Assembly (NCBI GenBank): GCA_031180665.1
Contig: JAPSLP010000009.1
Coordinates: 62,001 to 126,000 of the forward strand
DNA from: Cupriavidus sp.
Lineage (GTDB): Bacteria; Pseudomonadota; Gammaproteobacteria; Burkholderiales; Burkholderiaceae
Length of the DNA: 64,000 nucleotides
Direction: 5' to 3'
A program made the translations under genes and the position numbers. The notes under the pieces were generated by a model. That model saw nothing but the letters and a program-made list of their open reading frames with translations. It ran no database searches and was not told the DNA's origin. Of the stretch, positions 46,542-57,944 are shown in pieces. Position 1 is the stretch's first letter. The number at the start of each line of letters is the position of its first letter.

Positions 46542-47537
46542 TCATCCCGTGTGGCGGCCGCGCCCCCTGCCAGCGCGCGCGGCGCCCTGCCCGTCGGCCC
46601 GCAGCACCGTCATCTCGGCCAGATAGTCGAGCAGGCACTTGACCGCCGCCGAACGCGGCCGCTTGTCGCGCACGATCAGCTGCGCGTCGGCAGCTTCCAG
46701 CACCGCGTTGCGCACCGGCAGCGCCACCAGCTGGTCGCCCAACTCGCGCGCGACCGCGAGCGCCGGCAGGAAGGTCACGCCCAGGCCGGTGCTGGCGTAG
46801 TGCTTCAGCGCGGCGATCGAGTTGGTGGTCAGCGCCGCGGTGAAGCGAACCTTCTCGGTCAGCTCCACCAGCTGGATCACCTGGCGCAGGCCGAAGCCGG
46901 GCGTCATCAGGCCGACCGGATACGGCAGGATGTCCGCGATGGTCAGCGCCTTGCCGCGCCGCGCGAGCGGATGGTCCGGGCGCGCGATCACGCAGACCGG
47001 CTGGCGCCGCGCGGTCAGCACGCGCAGCGTGGGCTCCGGCGGCGGCGCATAGGCAAGACCCACGTGCGCGCGATCTTCCGCCACTGCCCGCACCACCTCG
47101 TTGACGTTCATCAGCTCGAGCGTGACGTTGATCTTCGGATAGCGCTGGCAGAACTCGTTGAGCACCGCGTGGATCAGCTCGTCGATAAAGCCCTCGCCGG
47201 CGACGATATGGATCTGCCCGCGCTGCAGCCCGTTCAGTTCCTGCAGCCGCGCCAGCAGCGTCTCCTCGCCGGCAAGCCGCTCGCGGTAGTGGTCGAGCAC
47301 CAGCTGAGCCGCCTCGGTCGGCATCACGCCGCGGCCGCGGCGCTCGAGCAGCGTCGCGCCCAACTCGCCTTCGAGCTGCTGGATCTGCCGGCTGATCACC
47401 GACGGTTCGACATCGAGCTTGTCGGCGGCCGCGCGGATCGAGCCGGCGACGACGGCGGCGTAGAAATAGCGCAGCCGGCGTTCGCTGAGCCCGGCCGGCA
47501 AAGCGCCCTCGCGGTTCGGATCGGGAGAGACAGGCAC
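46542..47537 (-). CDS. LysR-type transcriptional regulator
   Basis: A 331-residue LTTR. The helix-turn-helix is at residues 15-75 (RRLRYFYAAVVAGSIRAAAD, VEPSVISRQIQQLEGELG, LLERRGRGVMPTEA). The periplasmic-binding-protein-like effector domain follows (GQIHIVAGEGFIDELIHAV, GLAYAPPPEPTLRVL). The GTG start at 47537 has AGGA at good spacing; the upstream in-frame ATG region is Arg/Pro-rich. It is divergent from an MFS carrier gene and probably controls that carrier and the M81 peptidase. Confidence 0.91.
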   Translation of the reverse strand: MPVSPDPNREGALPAGLSERRLRYFYAAVVAGSIRAAADKLDVEPSVISRQIQQLEGELGATLLERRGRGVMPTEAAQLVLDHYRERLAGEETLLARLQELNGLQRGQIHIVAGEGFIDELIHAVLNEFCQRYPKINVTLELMNVNEVVRAVAEDRAHVGLAYAPPPEPTLRVLTARRQPVCVIARPDHPLARRGKALTIADILPYPVGLMTPGFGLRQVIQLVELTEKVRFTAALTTNSIAALKHYASTGLGVTFLPALAVARELGDQLVALPVRNAVLEAADAQLIVRDKRPRSAAVKCLLDYLAEMTVLRADGQGAARAGRGRGRHTG

Positions 47538-47791
47538 GGCGTGTTTCCTCGAACGTGGTCTGATGGCGGACCGCGGTGGCGCGCCGGCGTTGACCAAAAA
47601 GCAACGGAATCGTACAGCGATGGCTATTGTTCCTCAACGGCCGCGTTGGCAACAATGCGCGAAGGCTGGCGCCGCCCTCACCGCGAACGCCTGCCCAACG
47701 GGACCACCACAGCACAACGACAGCCCAGCAGTTCATAACAAGCGCCCGTCCTGCCAACCCCGCACCGTGCCCCGCGGCACCGGAGACATCG

Positions 47792-49126
47792 ATGCAACAG
47801 ACCACCACCTCGTGGAATCCATCGGACGCGATGGCGGCCACGCCCGACGCGCTCGCGCCGATCTATCGCAAGATCAGCCTGCGCGTGCTGCCCTTCCTGC
47901 TGCTTTGCTATGTGTTCGCCTATCTGGACCGGGTCAACATCGGCTTTGCCAAGCTGCAGATGCAGCAGGACGTCGGCATCAGCGACGCGGTCTACGGACT
48001 GGGCGCCGGCATCTTCTTCCTCGGCTATGTCATGTTCGAGGTGCCGAGCAACCTGCTGCTCGCGCGGATCGGCGCGCGCAAGACGATCAGCCGGATCATG
48101 GTGCTGTGGGGCGCGACTTCGGCGTGCATGCTGTTCGTGCGCGACGCACACAGCTTCTACGCGCTGCGCTTCCTGCTCGGCGTGTTCGAAGCCGGTTTCG
48201 CGCCGGGCATGATCTTCTATCTGACCTACTGGTACGGTGGCGCCCGCATGGCGCGCGTGATGGCGATCGTGATGCTGGCCGGCCCGATCGGCGGCATGGC
48301 AGGCGGTCCGGTGTCGACCTGGATCATGACCGCACTGGCCGGCTCGCACGGCCTGGCCGGCTGGCAATGGATGTTCCTGATCGAAGGGCTGCCGTGCGTA
48401 CTGCTCGGCGTGGTCGCCTTCTTCTTTCTCGACGACACGCCGGCGCAGGCGCGCTGGCTGTCCGACCACGAGCGCCGGCTGCTGGCGCACGACATCGGCG
48501 CCGCGCGCGCGGGCGGCGCCCATCACAGCTTTGCCACCGTGCTGCGCGATCCGCGCATCTATGTGCTGGCCTTCGGCTACTTCTGCCTGATCAGCGGCAT
48601 CTACGCGGTCAGCTTCTGGCTGCCGACCATCCTGAAAGGCGCCGGCGTGACCAGCACGATGGCGATCGGCATGTATTCCGCGCTGCCTTACGTCGCCGCC
48701 GCGCTGCTGATGTTCCTGGCCGCGCGCAGCTCCGACCGCCATCAGGAACGCCGCTGGCACAGCGCGACGCTGGCCTTCGTCGGCGCCGCCACGCTGGCGG
48801 TCGCCGCCTTCACCGCCGACAACCTGATGCTGTCGCTGATCAGCATCACCGTCGCGACCGCCGCGATGTGGGCCGCCTACACGGTGTTCTGGGCGATCCC
48901 TTCCGAATATCTGCAGGGCACCGCCGCCGCGGGCGGCATCGCGCTGATCAACAGCCTGGGTTTGCTCGGCGGCTTCGTCAGCCCGACGCTGATCGGCGCG
49001 GTCAAGGACCTGACCGGCTCGCTCGAGGGCGGGCTGCTGGCGATGGTGGCGCTGCTGGCCGCGGGCGGCCTGGCGATCCTGCTGAACCGGCTGCCGAAGG
49101 AGCGCGCGCCCGCCGCGGTGCGCTGA
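47792..49126 (+). CDS. MFS anion/carboxylate symporter (ACS family)
   Basis: A 444-residue MFS permease with 12 hydrophobic segments. It opens with VLPFLLLCYVFAYLDRVNIG, the hallmark of the anion:cation symporter (phthalate/hexuronate/dicarboxylate) group, and FFLGYVMFEVPSNLLLARIG and WQWMFLIEGLPCVLLGV follow. GGAGA precedes the ATG at 47792. It lies upstream of the M81 peptidase in the same direction and divergent from the LysR gene, so it probably imports the peptidase's substrate or the product of a linked pathway. Confidence 0.92.
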   Translation: MQQTTTSWNPSDAMAATPDALAPIYRKISLRVLPFLLLCYVFAYLDRVNIGFAKLQMQQDVGISDAVYGLGAGIFFLGYVMFEVPSNLLLARIGARKTISRIMVLWGATSACMLFVRDAHSFYALRFLLGVFEAGFAPGMIFYLTYWYGGARMARVMAIVMLAGPIGGMAGGPVSTWIMTALAGSHGLAGWQWMFLIEGLPCVLLGVVAFFFLDDTPAQARWLSDHERRLLAHDIGAARAGGAHHSFATVLRDPRIYVLAFGYFCLISGIYAVSFWLPTILKGAGVTSTMAIGMYSALPYVAAALLMFLAARSSDRHQERRWHSATLAFVGAATLAVAAFTADNLMLSLISITVATAAMWAAYTVFWAIPSEYLQGTAAAGGIALINSLGLLGGFVSPTLIGAVKDLTGSLEGGLLAMVALLAAGGLAILLNRLPKERAPAAVR

Positions 49127-49197
49127 TACACCGTGGCCTCACTCGACCCAATGCCTCGTTTCCACGTTTCGATTTGACCGACTACCGATACCGATCC

Positions 49198-50736
49198 ATG
49201 CGCATCCTTCTCGCCGGTTTCCAGCACGAAACCAATACCTTCGCGCCGTCGAAGGCCCACTACGACAACTTCGTCCGCGGCGAAGGCTTCCCCGCGATGG
49301 TGCGCGGCGCCGACGTGCTGGCGCTGCGCGAGGTCAATATCCCGGCGGGCGGCTTCCTGCGCGCGATCGGCGAACTGACGCGCGAACTGACAGGTAACGA
49401 GGCGGAACTGCTGCCGGTGATCTGGGCGGGCGCCAGCCCGTCGGCGCATGTCGCCACCGATGCGTTCGAGCGCATTGCCGGCGAGATCGTCGAGGCCGCG
49501 CGCGCGCAGCGGCCGGACGCGATCTATCTGGACCTGCATGGCGCCATGGTGACCGACGAGCACGACGATGGCGAAGGCGAATTGCTCGCGCGGCTGCGGG
49601 CCACGGTGGGCGCCGGCGTGCCGATCGTCGCCAGCCTCGACCTGCATGCCAACGTGACGCAGCGGATGCTGGACAGCGCCGATGCGCTGGTTGCCTACCG
49701 CACCTATCCGCACGTCGACATGGCGGACACCGGCGCGCGCGCCGCGCAGTTGCTGCAGCACCTGCTCGCCGCTGGCAATAGCCGGCCACTGCATCGTGCG
49801 GCGCGGCGCCTGCCCTTCCTGATCCCGATCAACGGCCAGTGCACCTTCCTCGAACCCGCGAGCGGCATCTACGCGCTGCTCGACGAGCTCGAACGCGAAC
49901 TGGACGGCGTGGTGTCGCTGTCGTTCACGCCGGGCTTTCCGGCGGCGGACTTCGCCGAGTGCGGCGGCGTGGTGTGGGGCTATGGCGACGATGCGGCGCG
50001 CATCGAGCAGGCGGTCGCCACGCTGACCGAGGCCGTGGTCGCGGGCGAGGCGCAGTGGGCCGTGCCCTTCCTGGCGCCGGACGAGGCGGTGCAGGAAGCG
50101 ATGCGGCTGTCGCAGCAGGCGAGCCGTCCGGTGGTGATCGCCGACACGCAGGACAACCCGGGCGCCGGCGGCGACTCGAACACGACGGGCATGCTGCGCG
50201 CGCTGGTGCGCGCCGGCGCCACCGATGCCGCGATCGGGCTGATCGTCGATCCCGACGCCGTGCGCGCCGCTCATGCCGCTGGCGTCGGCAGCGACATCAC
50301 GATCGCGCTCGGCGGCCAGTCAGGCGTGCCGGGTGACGCGCCATTCGAGGCGACCTTCCGCGTCGCGCAGCTGTCCGACGGCCGCTGCCGCTTCGACGGT
50401 CCGATGATGAACGGCATGGACGTCGACGTCGGCCCGGCGGCGCGGCTGACGATCGGCGGCGTGCACGTGGTGGTCAGCGCCGGCAAGGCGCAGATGCTCG
50501 ATCGCAATCTGTACCGGATGGCTGGCGTCGAGCCGGAGCGGATGAAGATCCTGGTCAACAAGAGCTCGGTGCATTTCCGCGCCGACTTCCAGCCGATCGC
50601 GCAGGCCGTGCTGGTGGCCAAGGCGCCGGGTCCGCTGTTGGCCGATCCGGCCGACTTGCCCTGGACGAAGTTGCCGGCGGGATTGCGGCTGCGACCGCTG
50701 GGGCCGGCTTTCGCGGGGCCTCGCGGAGGAGTTTGA
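49198..50736 (+). CDS. M81-family metallopeptidase (MlrC-like)
   Basis: A 512-residue protein of the M81 (microcystinase C, DUF1485/MlrC) family. It begins MRILLAGFQHETNTFAPSK, the family's N-terminal signature. Metal-ligand-type motifs follow (YLDLHGAMVTDEHDDGEGE, SLDLHANVT, AYRTYPHVDMADTG), then DTQDNPGAGGDSNTTGML and NKSSVHFRADFQ. Members hydrolyse linear peptides or amides; the true substrate in most Burkholderiales is unknown. It follows the MFS carrier by 71 nt and is probably cotranscribed. Confidence 0.93.
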   Translation: MRILLAGFQHETNTFAPSKAHYDNFVRGEGFPAMVRGADVLALREVNIPAGGFLRAIGELTRELTGNEAELLPVIWAGASPSAHVATDAFERIAGEIVEAARAQRPDAIYLDLHGAMVTDEHDDGEGELLARLRATVGAGVPIVASLDLHANVTQRMLDSADALVAYRTYPHVDMADTGARAAQLLQHLLAAGNSRPLHRAARRLPFLIPINGQCTFLEPASGIYALLDELERELDGVVSLSFTPGFPAADFAECGGVVWGYGDDAARIEQAVATLTEAVVAGEAQWAVPFLAPDEAVQEAMRLSQQASRPVVIADTQDNPGAGGDSNTTGMLRALVRAGATDAAIGLIVDPDAVRAAHAAGVGSDITIALGGQSGVPGDAPFEATFRVAQLSDGRCRFDGPMMNGMDVDVGPAARLTIGGVHVVVSAGKAQMLDRNLYRMAGVEPERMKILVNKSSVHFRADFQPIAQAVLVAKAPGPLLADPADLPWTKLPAGLRLRPLGPAFAGPRGGV

Positions 50737-50745
50737 AGACACTGG

Positions 50746-50858
50746 GTCCCCGCGTTCGCGGGGGACGACAGCATGGTGAACGATATCGCAGGGTCCACCT
50801 CGCCCTCGCGAATGCAGGGTCCAGCGAATTCGTCGCCCCCGCGAATACCCGGGGGGCC
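50746..50858. repeat. REP palindrome pair after the M81 gene
   Basis: GTCCCCGCGTTCGCGGGGGAC at 50746-50766 continues into GAC, and a diverged inverted copy (GTCGCCCCCGCG-N-CCGGGGGG) is at about 50833-50858. It is of the same family as the element at 35086-35162 and lies between converging genes. Confidence 0.75.
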
Positions 50859-50873
50859 AGTGGCTTGGGTGAT

Positions 50874-54365
<3,492 letters not shown>

Positions 54366-54396
54366 AACACTGCGAGGGGAATGCCTTGGTTGGATA

Positions 54397-54412
54397 CTGT
54401 ATGTTTATACAG
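54397..54412. promoter_or_regulatory. LexA (SOS) box before dnaE2
   Basis: CTGT-ATGTTTAT-ACAG matches the CTGT-N8-ACAG LexA consensus. It is identical over 23 bp to the box before imuA, including flanking bases, and lies 32 bp before the GTG start. Confidence 0.9.
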
Positions 54413-54450
54413 TACATGCATTCGAGAAGGCAAGCCACCCAGCAAATGGA

Positions 54451-54476
54451 AATAGCCTCCCTCGAGGGAGGCTATT
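54451..54476. terminator. Perfect 26-bp palindrome between vapC and dnaE2
   Basis: AATAGCCTCC-CTCGAG-GGAGGCTATT is fully self-complementary. It is placed between the vapC stop and the dnaE2 LexA box, so it most likely ends transcription coming through imuAB-vapBC. No long T-run follows. Confidence 0.55.
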
Positions 54477-54516
54477 GAAGAGGACGCAGTCCCCAATCCT
54501 GACGTCGCAGATCCCG

Positions 54517-54909
54517 TCAGGACTCCCAATCTTCGACGGTGAGGCTCGGTACGCGCTGGAACTCACGCATATTGCGCGTAATCAGCGTGAGCTTTCGGGC
54601 GATCGCTTGACCTGCGATCAGGACATCGTACGGTCCGATCGGTGTGCCGGCGGCTGCCAACATCGCCCGCAATTCCCCCGCTTGGCGTGCATCCTCACGG
54701 TCGAAATCCAGGACTTCGAACTGCAATGCCTCCACTCGGGCCAGATTTTCGGCAGTGCGCTGTCCCTTGTAGGCCCCATAGAAGAGCTCATGCGCAACGA
54801 TTGACGGGATGCCAAAATCTCGGGGCTGATGCTGGCGCAGGTGCGAAAGGACGCCGGTGTGGCCTTTCATGATGGCGATCACGGCGTTGCTGTGGAGCAG
54901 ATATCTCAC
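54517..54909 (-). CDS. vapC: VapC-family PIN-domain toxin, first active-site Asp replaced by His
   Basis: A 130-residue PIN-domain RNase-type toxin. The fold signature is present: the N-terminal strand MRYLLHSNAVIAIMKG, IVAHELFYGAYKG with Glu41, IGPYDVLIAGQAIA with Asp95, and LITRNMREFQRVP. The first metal-binding residue, normally Asp in YLLDTN, is His6 here (codon CAC), so the metal site may be weakened and the toxin inactive or altered. The GTG start overlaps the vapB stop as GTGA, typical of the family. It lies between imuB and dnaE2. Confidence 0.9.
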   Translation of the reverse strand: MRYLLHSNAVIAIMKGHTGVLSHLRQHQPRDFGIPSIVAHELFYGAYKGQRTAENLARVEALQFEVLDFDREDARQAGELRAMLAAAGTPIGPYDVLIAGQAIARKLTLITRNMREFQRVPSLTVEDWES

Positions 54910-55148
54910 TTGAAAAAATCCAGCTCGGGGCGATCCTGTTCAGCCGGCTGCTCGTTGACTGCCTGCACAAAGTCTTCGTCGACGGGGCCGACGACCTGAT
55001 CGAGCCATTTCCAATCCTCGGCAATGGGCTCGAGAATGACCGCATTGCCGTGGCGGCGAATGCGAACTTCGGCGCTCTCGAAGCGAAAGTCCTTGGGCAG
55101 ACGGACGGCCTGGGAGCGGCCGGACCAGAAGATCTTTGCGGTTTCCAC
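54906..55148 (-). CDS. vapB: VapB-family antitoxin
   Basis: An 80-residue antitoxin. The AbrB/MazE-like DNA-binding N-terminus is at residues 1-45 (ETAKIFWSGRSQAVRLPKDF, VRIRRHGNAVILEPI). The C-terminal toxin-binding tail is acidic and flexible (VDEDFVQAVNEQPAEQDRPE). GTG at 55148 is preceded by AGGAGG, a strong site; the upstream frame to 55277 has no support. The two genes overlap by four bases. A nearby TGATGTATATCAAAAAGATATACC stretch, given here only as a word with inverted TATATC/GATATA arms near 55163-55186, could be the VapBC operator. Confidence 0.88.
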   Translation of the reverse strand: METAKIFWSGRSQAVRLPKDFRFESAEVRIRRHGNAVILEPIAEDWKWLDQVVGPVDEDFVQAVNEQPAEQDRPELDFFK

Positions 55149-55162
55149 GCTACCCTCCTGTT

Positions 55163-55186
55163 TGATGTATATCAAAAAGATATACC
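55163..55186. promoter_or_regulatory. Operator/promoter candidate of vapBC
   Basis: An AT-rich stretch with inverted arms GTATATC and GATATAC around a short A-run, 15 bp before the vapB GTG. This is the usual place for VapBC autoregulation and for a local promoter. Confidence 0.55.
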
Positions 55187-55260
55187 AAGTCGAGCGATAG
55201 CAAGTCGCGGCGAGGAAGTAGATTGGAAGCTTCGCTGGGCGCACAACATACGCGCTCTCC

Positions 55261-56925
55261 TCACCCAAACAACCCATGCAAAAACCACCGGTACTCCCCC
55301 TCCTCCTCTCCCTCGCGCCCCGGGCGTTCGCGGTAGATCCAGCAGCGCAGGCCGTCGCCGCGTTCGGCGATGAAGTAGTCGCGCGTGGCGAGGGCGCCGT
55401 CCCACCAGCCTGACTCGATGCGTTCGGGCCGGGACAGCAGCGTCAGCGGGCTGCCGTGGCAGGGGCGATGCCGGCGCACCGGCAGCCGCCGCGGCGGCTC
55501 CAGCAGCCACAGCGGGCGGTCGGGCAAGGCGGCATCGGCCGAAGCCGACGTCGAAACGCGCGGCGATGAAACTCCCGACGATGACACTCCCGACGACGAA
55601 ACTCCCGGCGACGAAACGCGTGGCGCCGAAGCGCGCGGCGGCGCGTTGGCGCGGCCCGCGCCGGCTTCGTCGACGGGCCGCCAGCGGTTGGCGCATTCGG
55701 GCCGATGGTCGGCCAGCGGATGCGGCTGCAACACGTTCTCGCGGCCCAGCCGCGCCACCAGGGTATCGAGCACGCGGCCGAGTTCGGCCTGCCCGCCCCC
55801 CGGCTCGGGAAACAGCGTGTCGCTCTGCGGCAGGCATTCGGCCACGGTGTCGACCTTCAGCATCAGCCCGACCACCGGCGCATCGAACTGCAGCCGGTCG
55901 AGCTTTTCCTGCAGCAGCCTGGACAGATGCACCGGATCGCGGCTGGGCTGGGCCAGGCTGACCGTCACCGGCGTGGCGGCGATGGTGGCGTCGCGCCGCT
56001 GGCGTTCGTGTTCGAGCCGCAGCACGAAGCGCGTGACGCCGGCCTGATGCGCCGTCAGCCAACCGGCCACCGCCTGCAGCAGACGCTGGGCGCCGGCCAG
56101 CACGCCGGCGGCCGATTCGGTCCGCCCCGGCAGTTCCATCCGTTCGGCGAAGGTCGGCGGCGCGGTGAACCAGCCCAGGCGCGCCGGCGTCTCGCCATAG
56201 GCCTGGTCCAGCCGCGCCAGCAGCTCCGTGCCGAGCCGGCGCTGCAGGCCCGCGCGCGGCAGCCAGCGGACCTCGCCGACGGTGCGGCAACCGATGCCAT
56301 CGAGCCAGCGCGGATCGGCCAGGCTTGCCAGCATCTCGACCGGAAGCCGGTCCAGCAGCCGCGCCATCCGCTCGCTGCGCACCGCACGCCGCGCGGGGCG
56401 CAGCACCTGGCCGCGGCGTCCGAGCCGCAGCGGCATCGCGGCCAGCCAGGCGGCGCCATGGGCGGTGGTGCCGCAGCCGATCTGGGCAAAGGTGCCGAGG
56501 CTGCGGATGCATGCGCGCACCGCGCGGCACAGCGCGCGATGGCCGCCGAACAGGCGCAGGCTGGCGGTCACGTCGAGCGCGACGGTGGCGGGGCCGAGTT
56601 CCTCGTCCATCGTGACCTGCGGCGTGAAGCGCAGCAGGGCCAGCGCGGCCGCGGTCAGCAGTTGCGCTTCGGCCGCCGGGTCGCGCTCCAGATGCACCAC
56701 CTCGGCCGACAGCGCCTGCACGCCGCCGCGCCGCATGCCGGCGGACACGCCCAGCGCCATCGCGGGCCGGTTGGCCAGCACCACCCGCTCCTGCTCCAGC
56801 ACGACCGTCGGCACCGCATGGCTCAGCGTGCCGGCAATGCCGGCGGTGCCCGCGGCCTCAGGCCAACTGGGGTGCAGCGCGTCCAGCGGCAGGCGCGGCA
56901 GATGCACCGCGATCCAGAACGGCAT
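55261..56925 (-). CDS. imuB: ImuB, Y-family-like SOS mutagenesis protein
   Basis: The non-catalytic Y-family hub of the ImuA-ImuB-DnaE2 mutasome, 554 residues. The N-terminus FWIAVHLPRLPLDALHP lacks the DxD acids of active Y-polymerases, as usual for ImuB. The palm/fingers region includes VALDVTASLRLFGG and IGCGTTAHGAAWLA, and the helix-hairpin-helix region LDGIGCRTVGEVRWLP is present. The C-terminal segment RDYFIAERGDGLRCWIYRE is typical. Residues about 430-465 are a Ser/Val/Pro repeat insert encoded by 15-bp tandem units. The gene overlaps imuA by 68 nt. Confidence 0.94.
   Translation of the reverse strand: MPFWIAVHLPRLPLDALHPSWPEAAGTAGIAGTLSHAVPTVVLEQERVVLANRPAMALGVSAGMRRGGVQALSAEVVHLERDPAAEAQLLTAAALALLRFTPQVTMDEELGPATVALDVTASLRLFGGHRALCRAVRACIRSLGTFAQIGCGTTAHGAAWLAAMPLRLGRRGQVLRPARRAVRSERMARLLDRLPVEMLASLADPRWLDGIGCRTVGEVRWLPRAGLQRRLGTELLARLDQAYGETPARLGWFTAPPTFAERMELPGRTESAAGVLAGAQRLLQAVAGWLTAHQAGVTRFVLRLEHERQRRDATIAATPVTVSLAQPSRDPVHLSRLLQEKLDRLQFDAPVVGLMLKVDTVAECLPQSDTLFPEPGGGQAELGRVLDTLVARLGRENVLQPHPLADHRPECANRWRPVDEAGAGRANAPPRASAPRVSSPGVSSSGVSSSGVSSPRVSTSASADAALPDRPLWLLEPPRRLPVRRHRPCHGSPLTLLSRPERIESGWWDGALATRDYFIAERGDGLRCWIYRERPGREGEEEGEYRWFLHGLFG
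55546..55635. repeat. 15-bp tandem repeat in imuB
   Basis: Six units related to CG[AG]CGA[TC]GA[AC]AC[TG]C[CG]; the four central ones (55561-55620) are the most alike. They encode a V-S-S-[PS]-[GR] pentapeptide repeat before the ImuB C-terminal domain. Confidence 0.85.
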
Positions 56926-57811
56926 GGTCGGACTCGTGGATGGATTCGTTGGCGGCTCCGGACACCGAGTCGGGCACCGATCCGGACATCGCCGAGCGCC
57001 CGGCCGGCACCGCCGGCATCGCGCCGAGCGGCAGGATCAGCGGGGTATCGCGCACCGGCCCGCGCCGCTTGTGGAAGACGATCGACAGCGCATTGCCGGG
57101 CAACGGCGAGACCAGCAGCCGCAGCACCGCCGGCGACGATTCGCGCAGGGCCGCGGCCGGACGGCAGACCCAGACCACCGCCTCGCTGGCCTGGGCCAGT
57201 ACCTGCAGGCGCCGCACCGCCTCGGGACGGGCCGAAGGCAGCCACACCAGCACGCCGCCGAAGGCCTGGCTGCGCAGTACCTGCTCGGCAGCCCACAGCA
57301 GATCGGCCTGCTGGGCAGCTTGCCGAGCCGCCTGGCCGGCCTGGCGACCCAGGCGCCTGCCTTTGGTCGCGGCATGGCGAGCCGCGCCCTCCTCCCCCTC
57401 GCCGGCACGGACCCAATACACCTGCCGGGCCGGCAAACCCCACGCCGCCAGCGCCGGCGCATTGAGGGCATGCGGCGCGCCGATCCATACCAGCCGGCGC
57501 CCGGCCTCGGTCAGCGATTGCAAGGACGGCCGCAACAGGCGCACTTCGCCGACGCCGTTGTCGGGGACCAGCAGCTCGGTCACCGCGCCGACCGGCCAGC
57601 CGCCGCCGGGCAGCTGGGCCGACAGCGCGTCGTAGCCGGTCGGCCATACCGGCAGCGACGCGGCGCGGCCGAGCTGGCCGGCCCGCCACAGGTCGGGATG
57701 GCGCCGTTCCAGTTCGGCCAACGCGCGCTGGCGATCGATGGGCGGTTCCGGAAGAGAAGGCAGTGAGGTCACGGCAGGCGGCGACGTGACGGCAGGCGAT
57801 GACGCAATCAT
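56858..57811 (-). CDS. imuA: ImuA, RecA/SulA-like SOS mutagenesis protein
   Basis: The accessory protein of the SOS mutasome, 317 residues. The RecA-like core includes GGWPVGAVTELLVPDNGVGEV, RLVWIGAPHALNAPALAAWG, LWAAEQVLRSQAFGGVLVWLP and IVFHKRRGP. It is predicted to bind ImuB and RecA-DNA. The ATG at 57811 (GAGAG upstream) is preferred over a TTG 14 codons earlier. A LexA box is 71 bp upstream. It is the first gene of the cassette imuA-imuB-(vapBC)-dnaE2. Confidence 0.92.
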   Translation of the reverse strand: MIASSPAVTSPPAVTSLPSLPEPPIDRQRALAELERRHPDLWRAGQLGRAASLPVWPTGYDALSAQLPGGGWPVGAVTELLVPDNGVGEVRLLRPSLQSLTEAGRRLVWIGAPHALNAPALAAWGLPARQVYWVRAGEGEEGAARHAATKGRRLGRQAGQAARQAAQQADLLWAAEQVLRSQAFGGVLVWLPSARPEAVRRLQVLAQASEAVVWVCRPAAALRESSPAVLRLLVSPLPGNALSIVFHKRRGPVRDTPLILPLGAMPAVPAGRSAMSGSVPDSVSGAANESIHESDHAVLDRGASAAPAAGRAAPQLA

Positions 57812-57881
57812 GGTGCTCTCAAGGTCTCTCTGTACGCTTCCTGTGCGCTTCAAAGCGCAGGAGAAACTCGGCTTTCGGATA

Positions 57882-57897
57882 CTGTATGTTTATACAG
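57882..57897. promoter_or_regulatory. LexA (SOS) box before imuA
   Basis: CTGT-ATGTTTAT-ACAG, the same 16 bp as the dnaE2 box and matching it over 23 bp in all. It is placed 71 bp before the imuA ATG and beside the end of the LysR gene. Confidence 0.92.
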
Positions 57898-57944
57898 TAT
57901 TTTGACCGCACTCAACAGAGACCCACTACCGGACTCGGGAAAAT

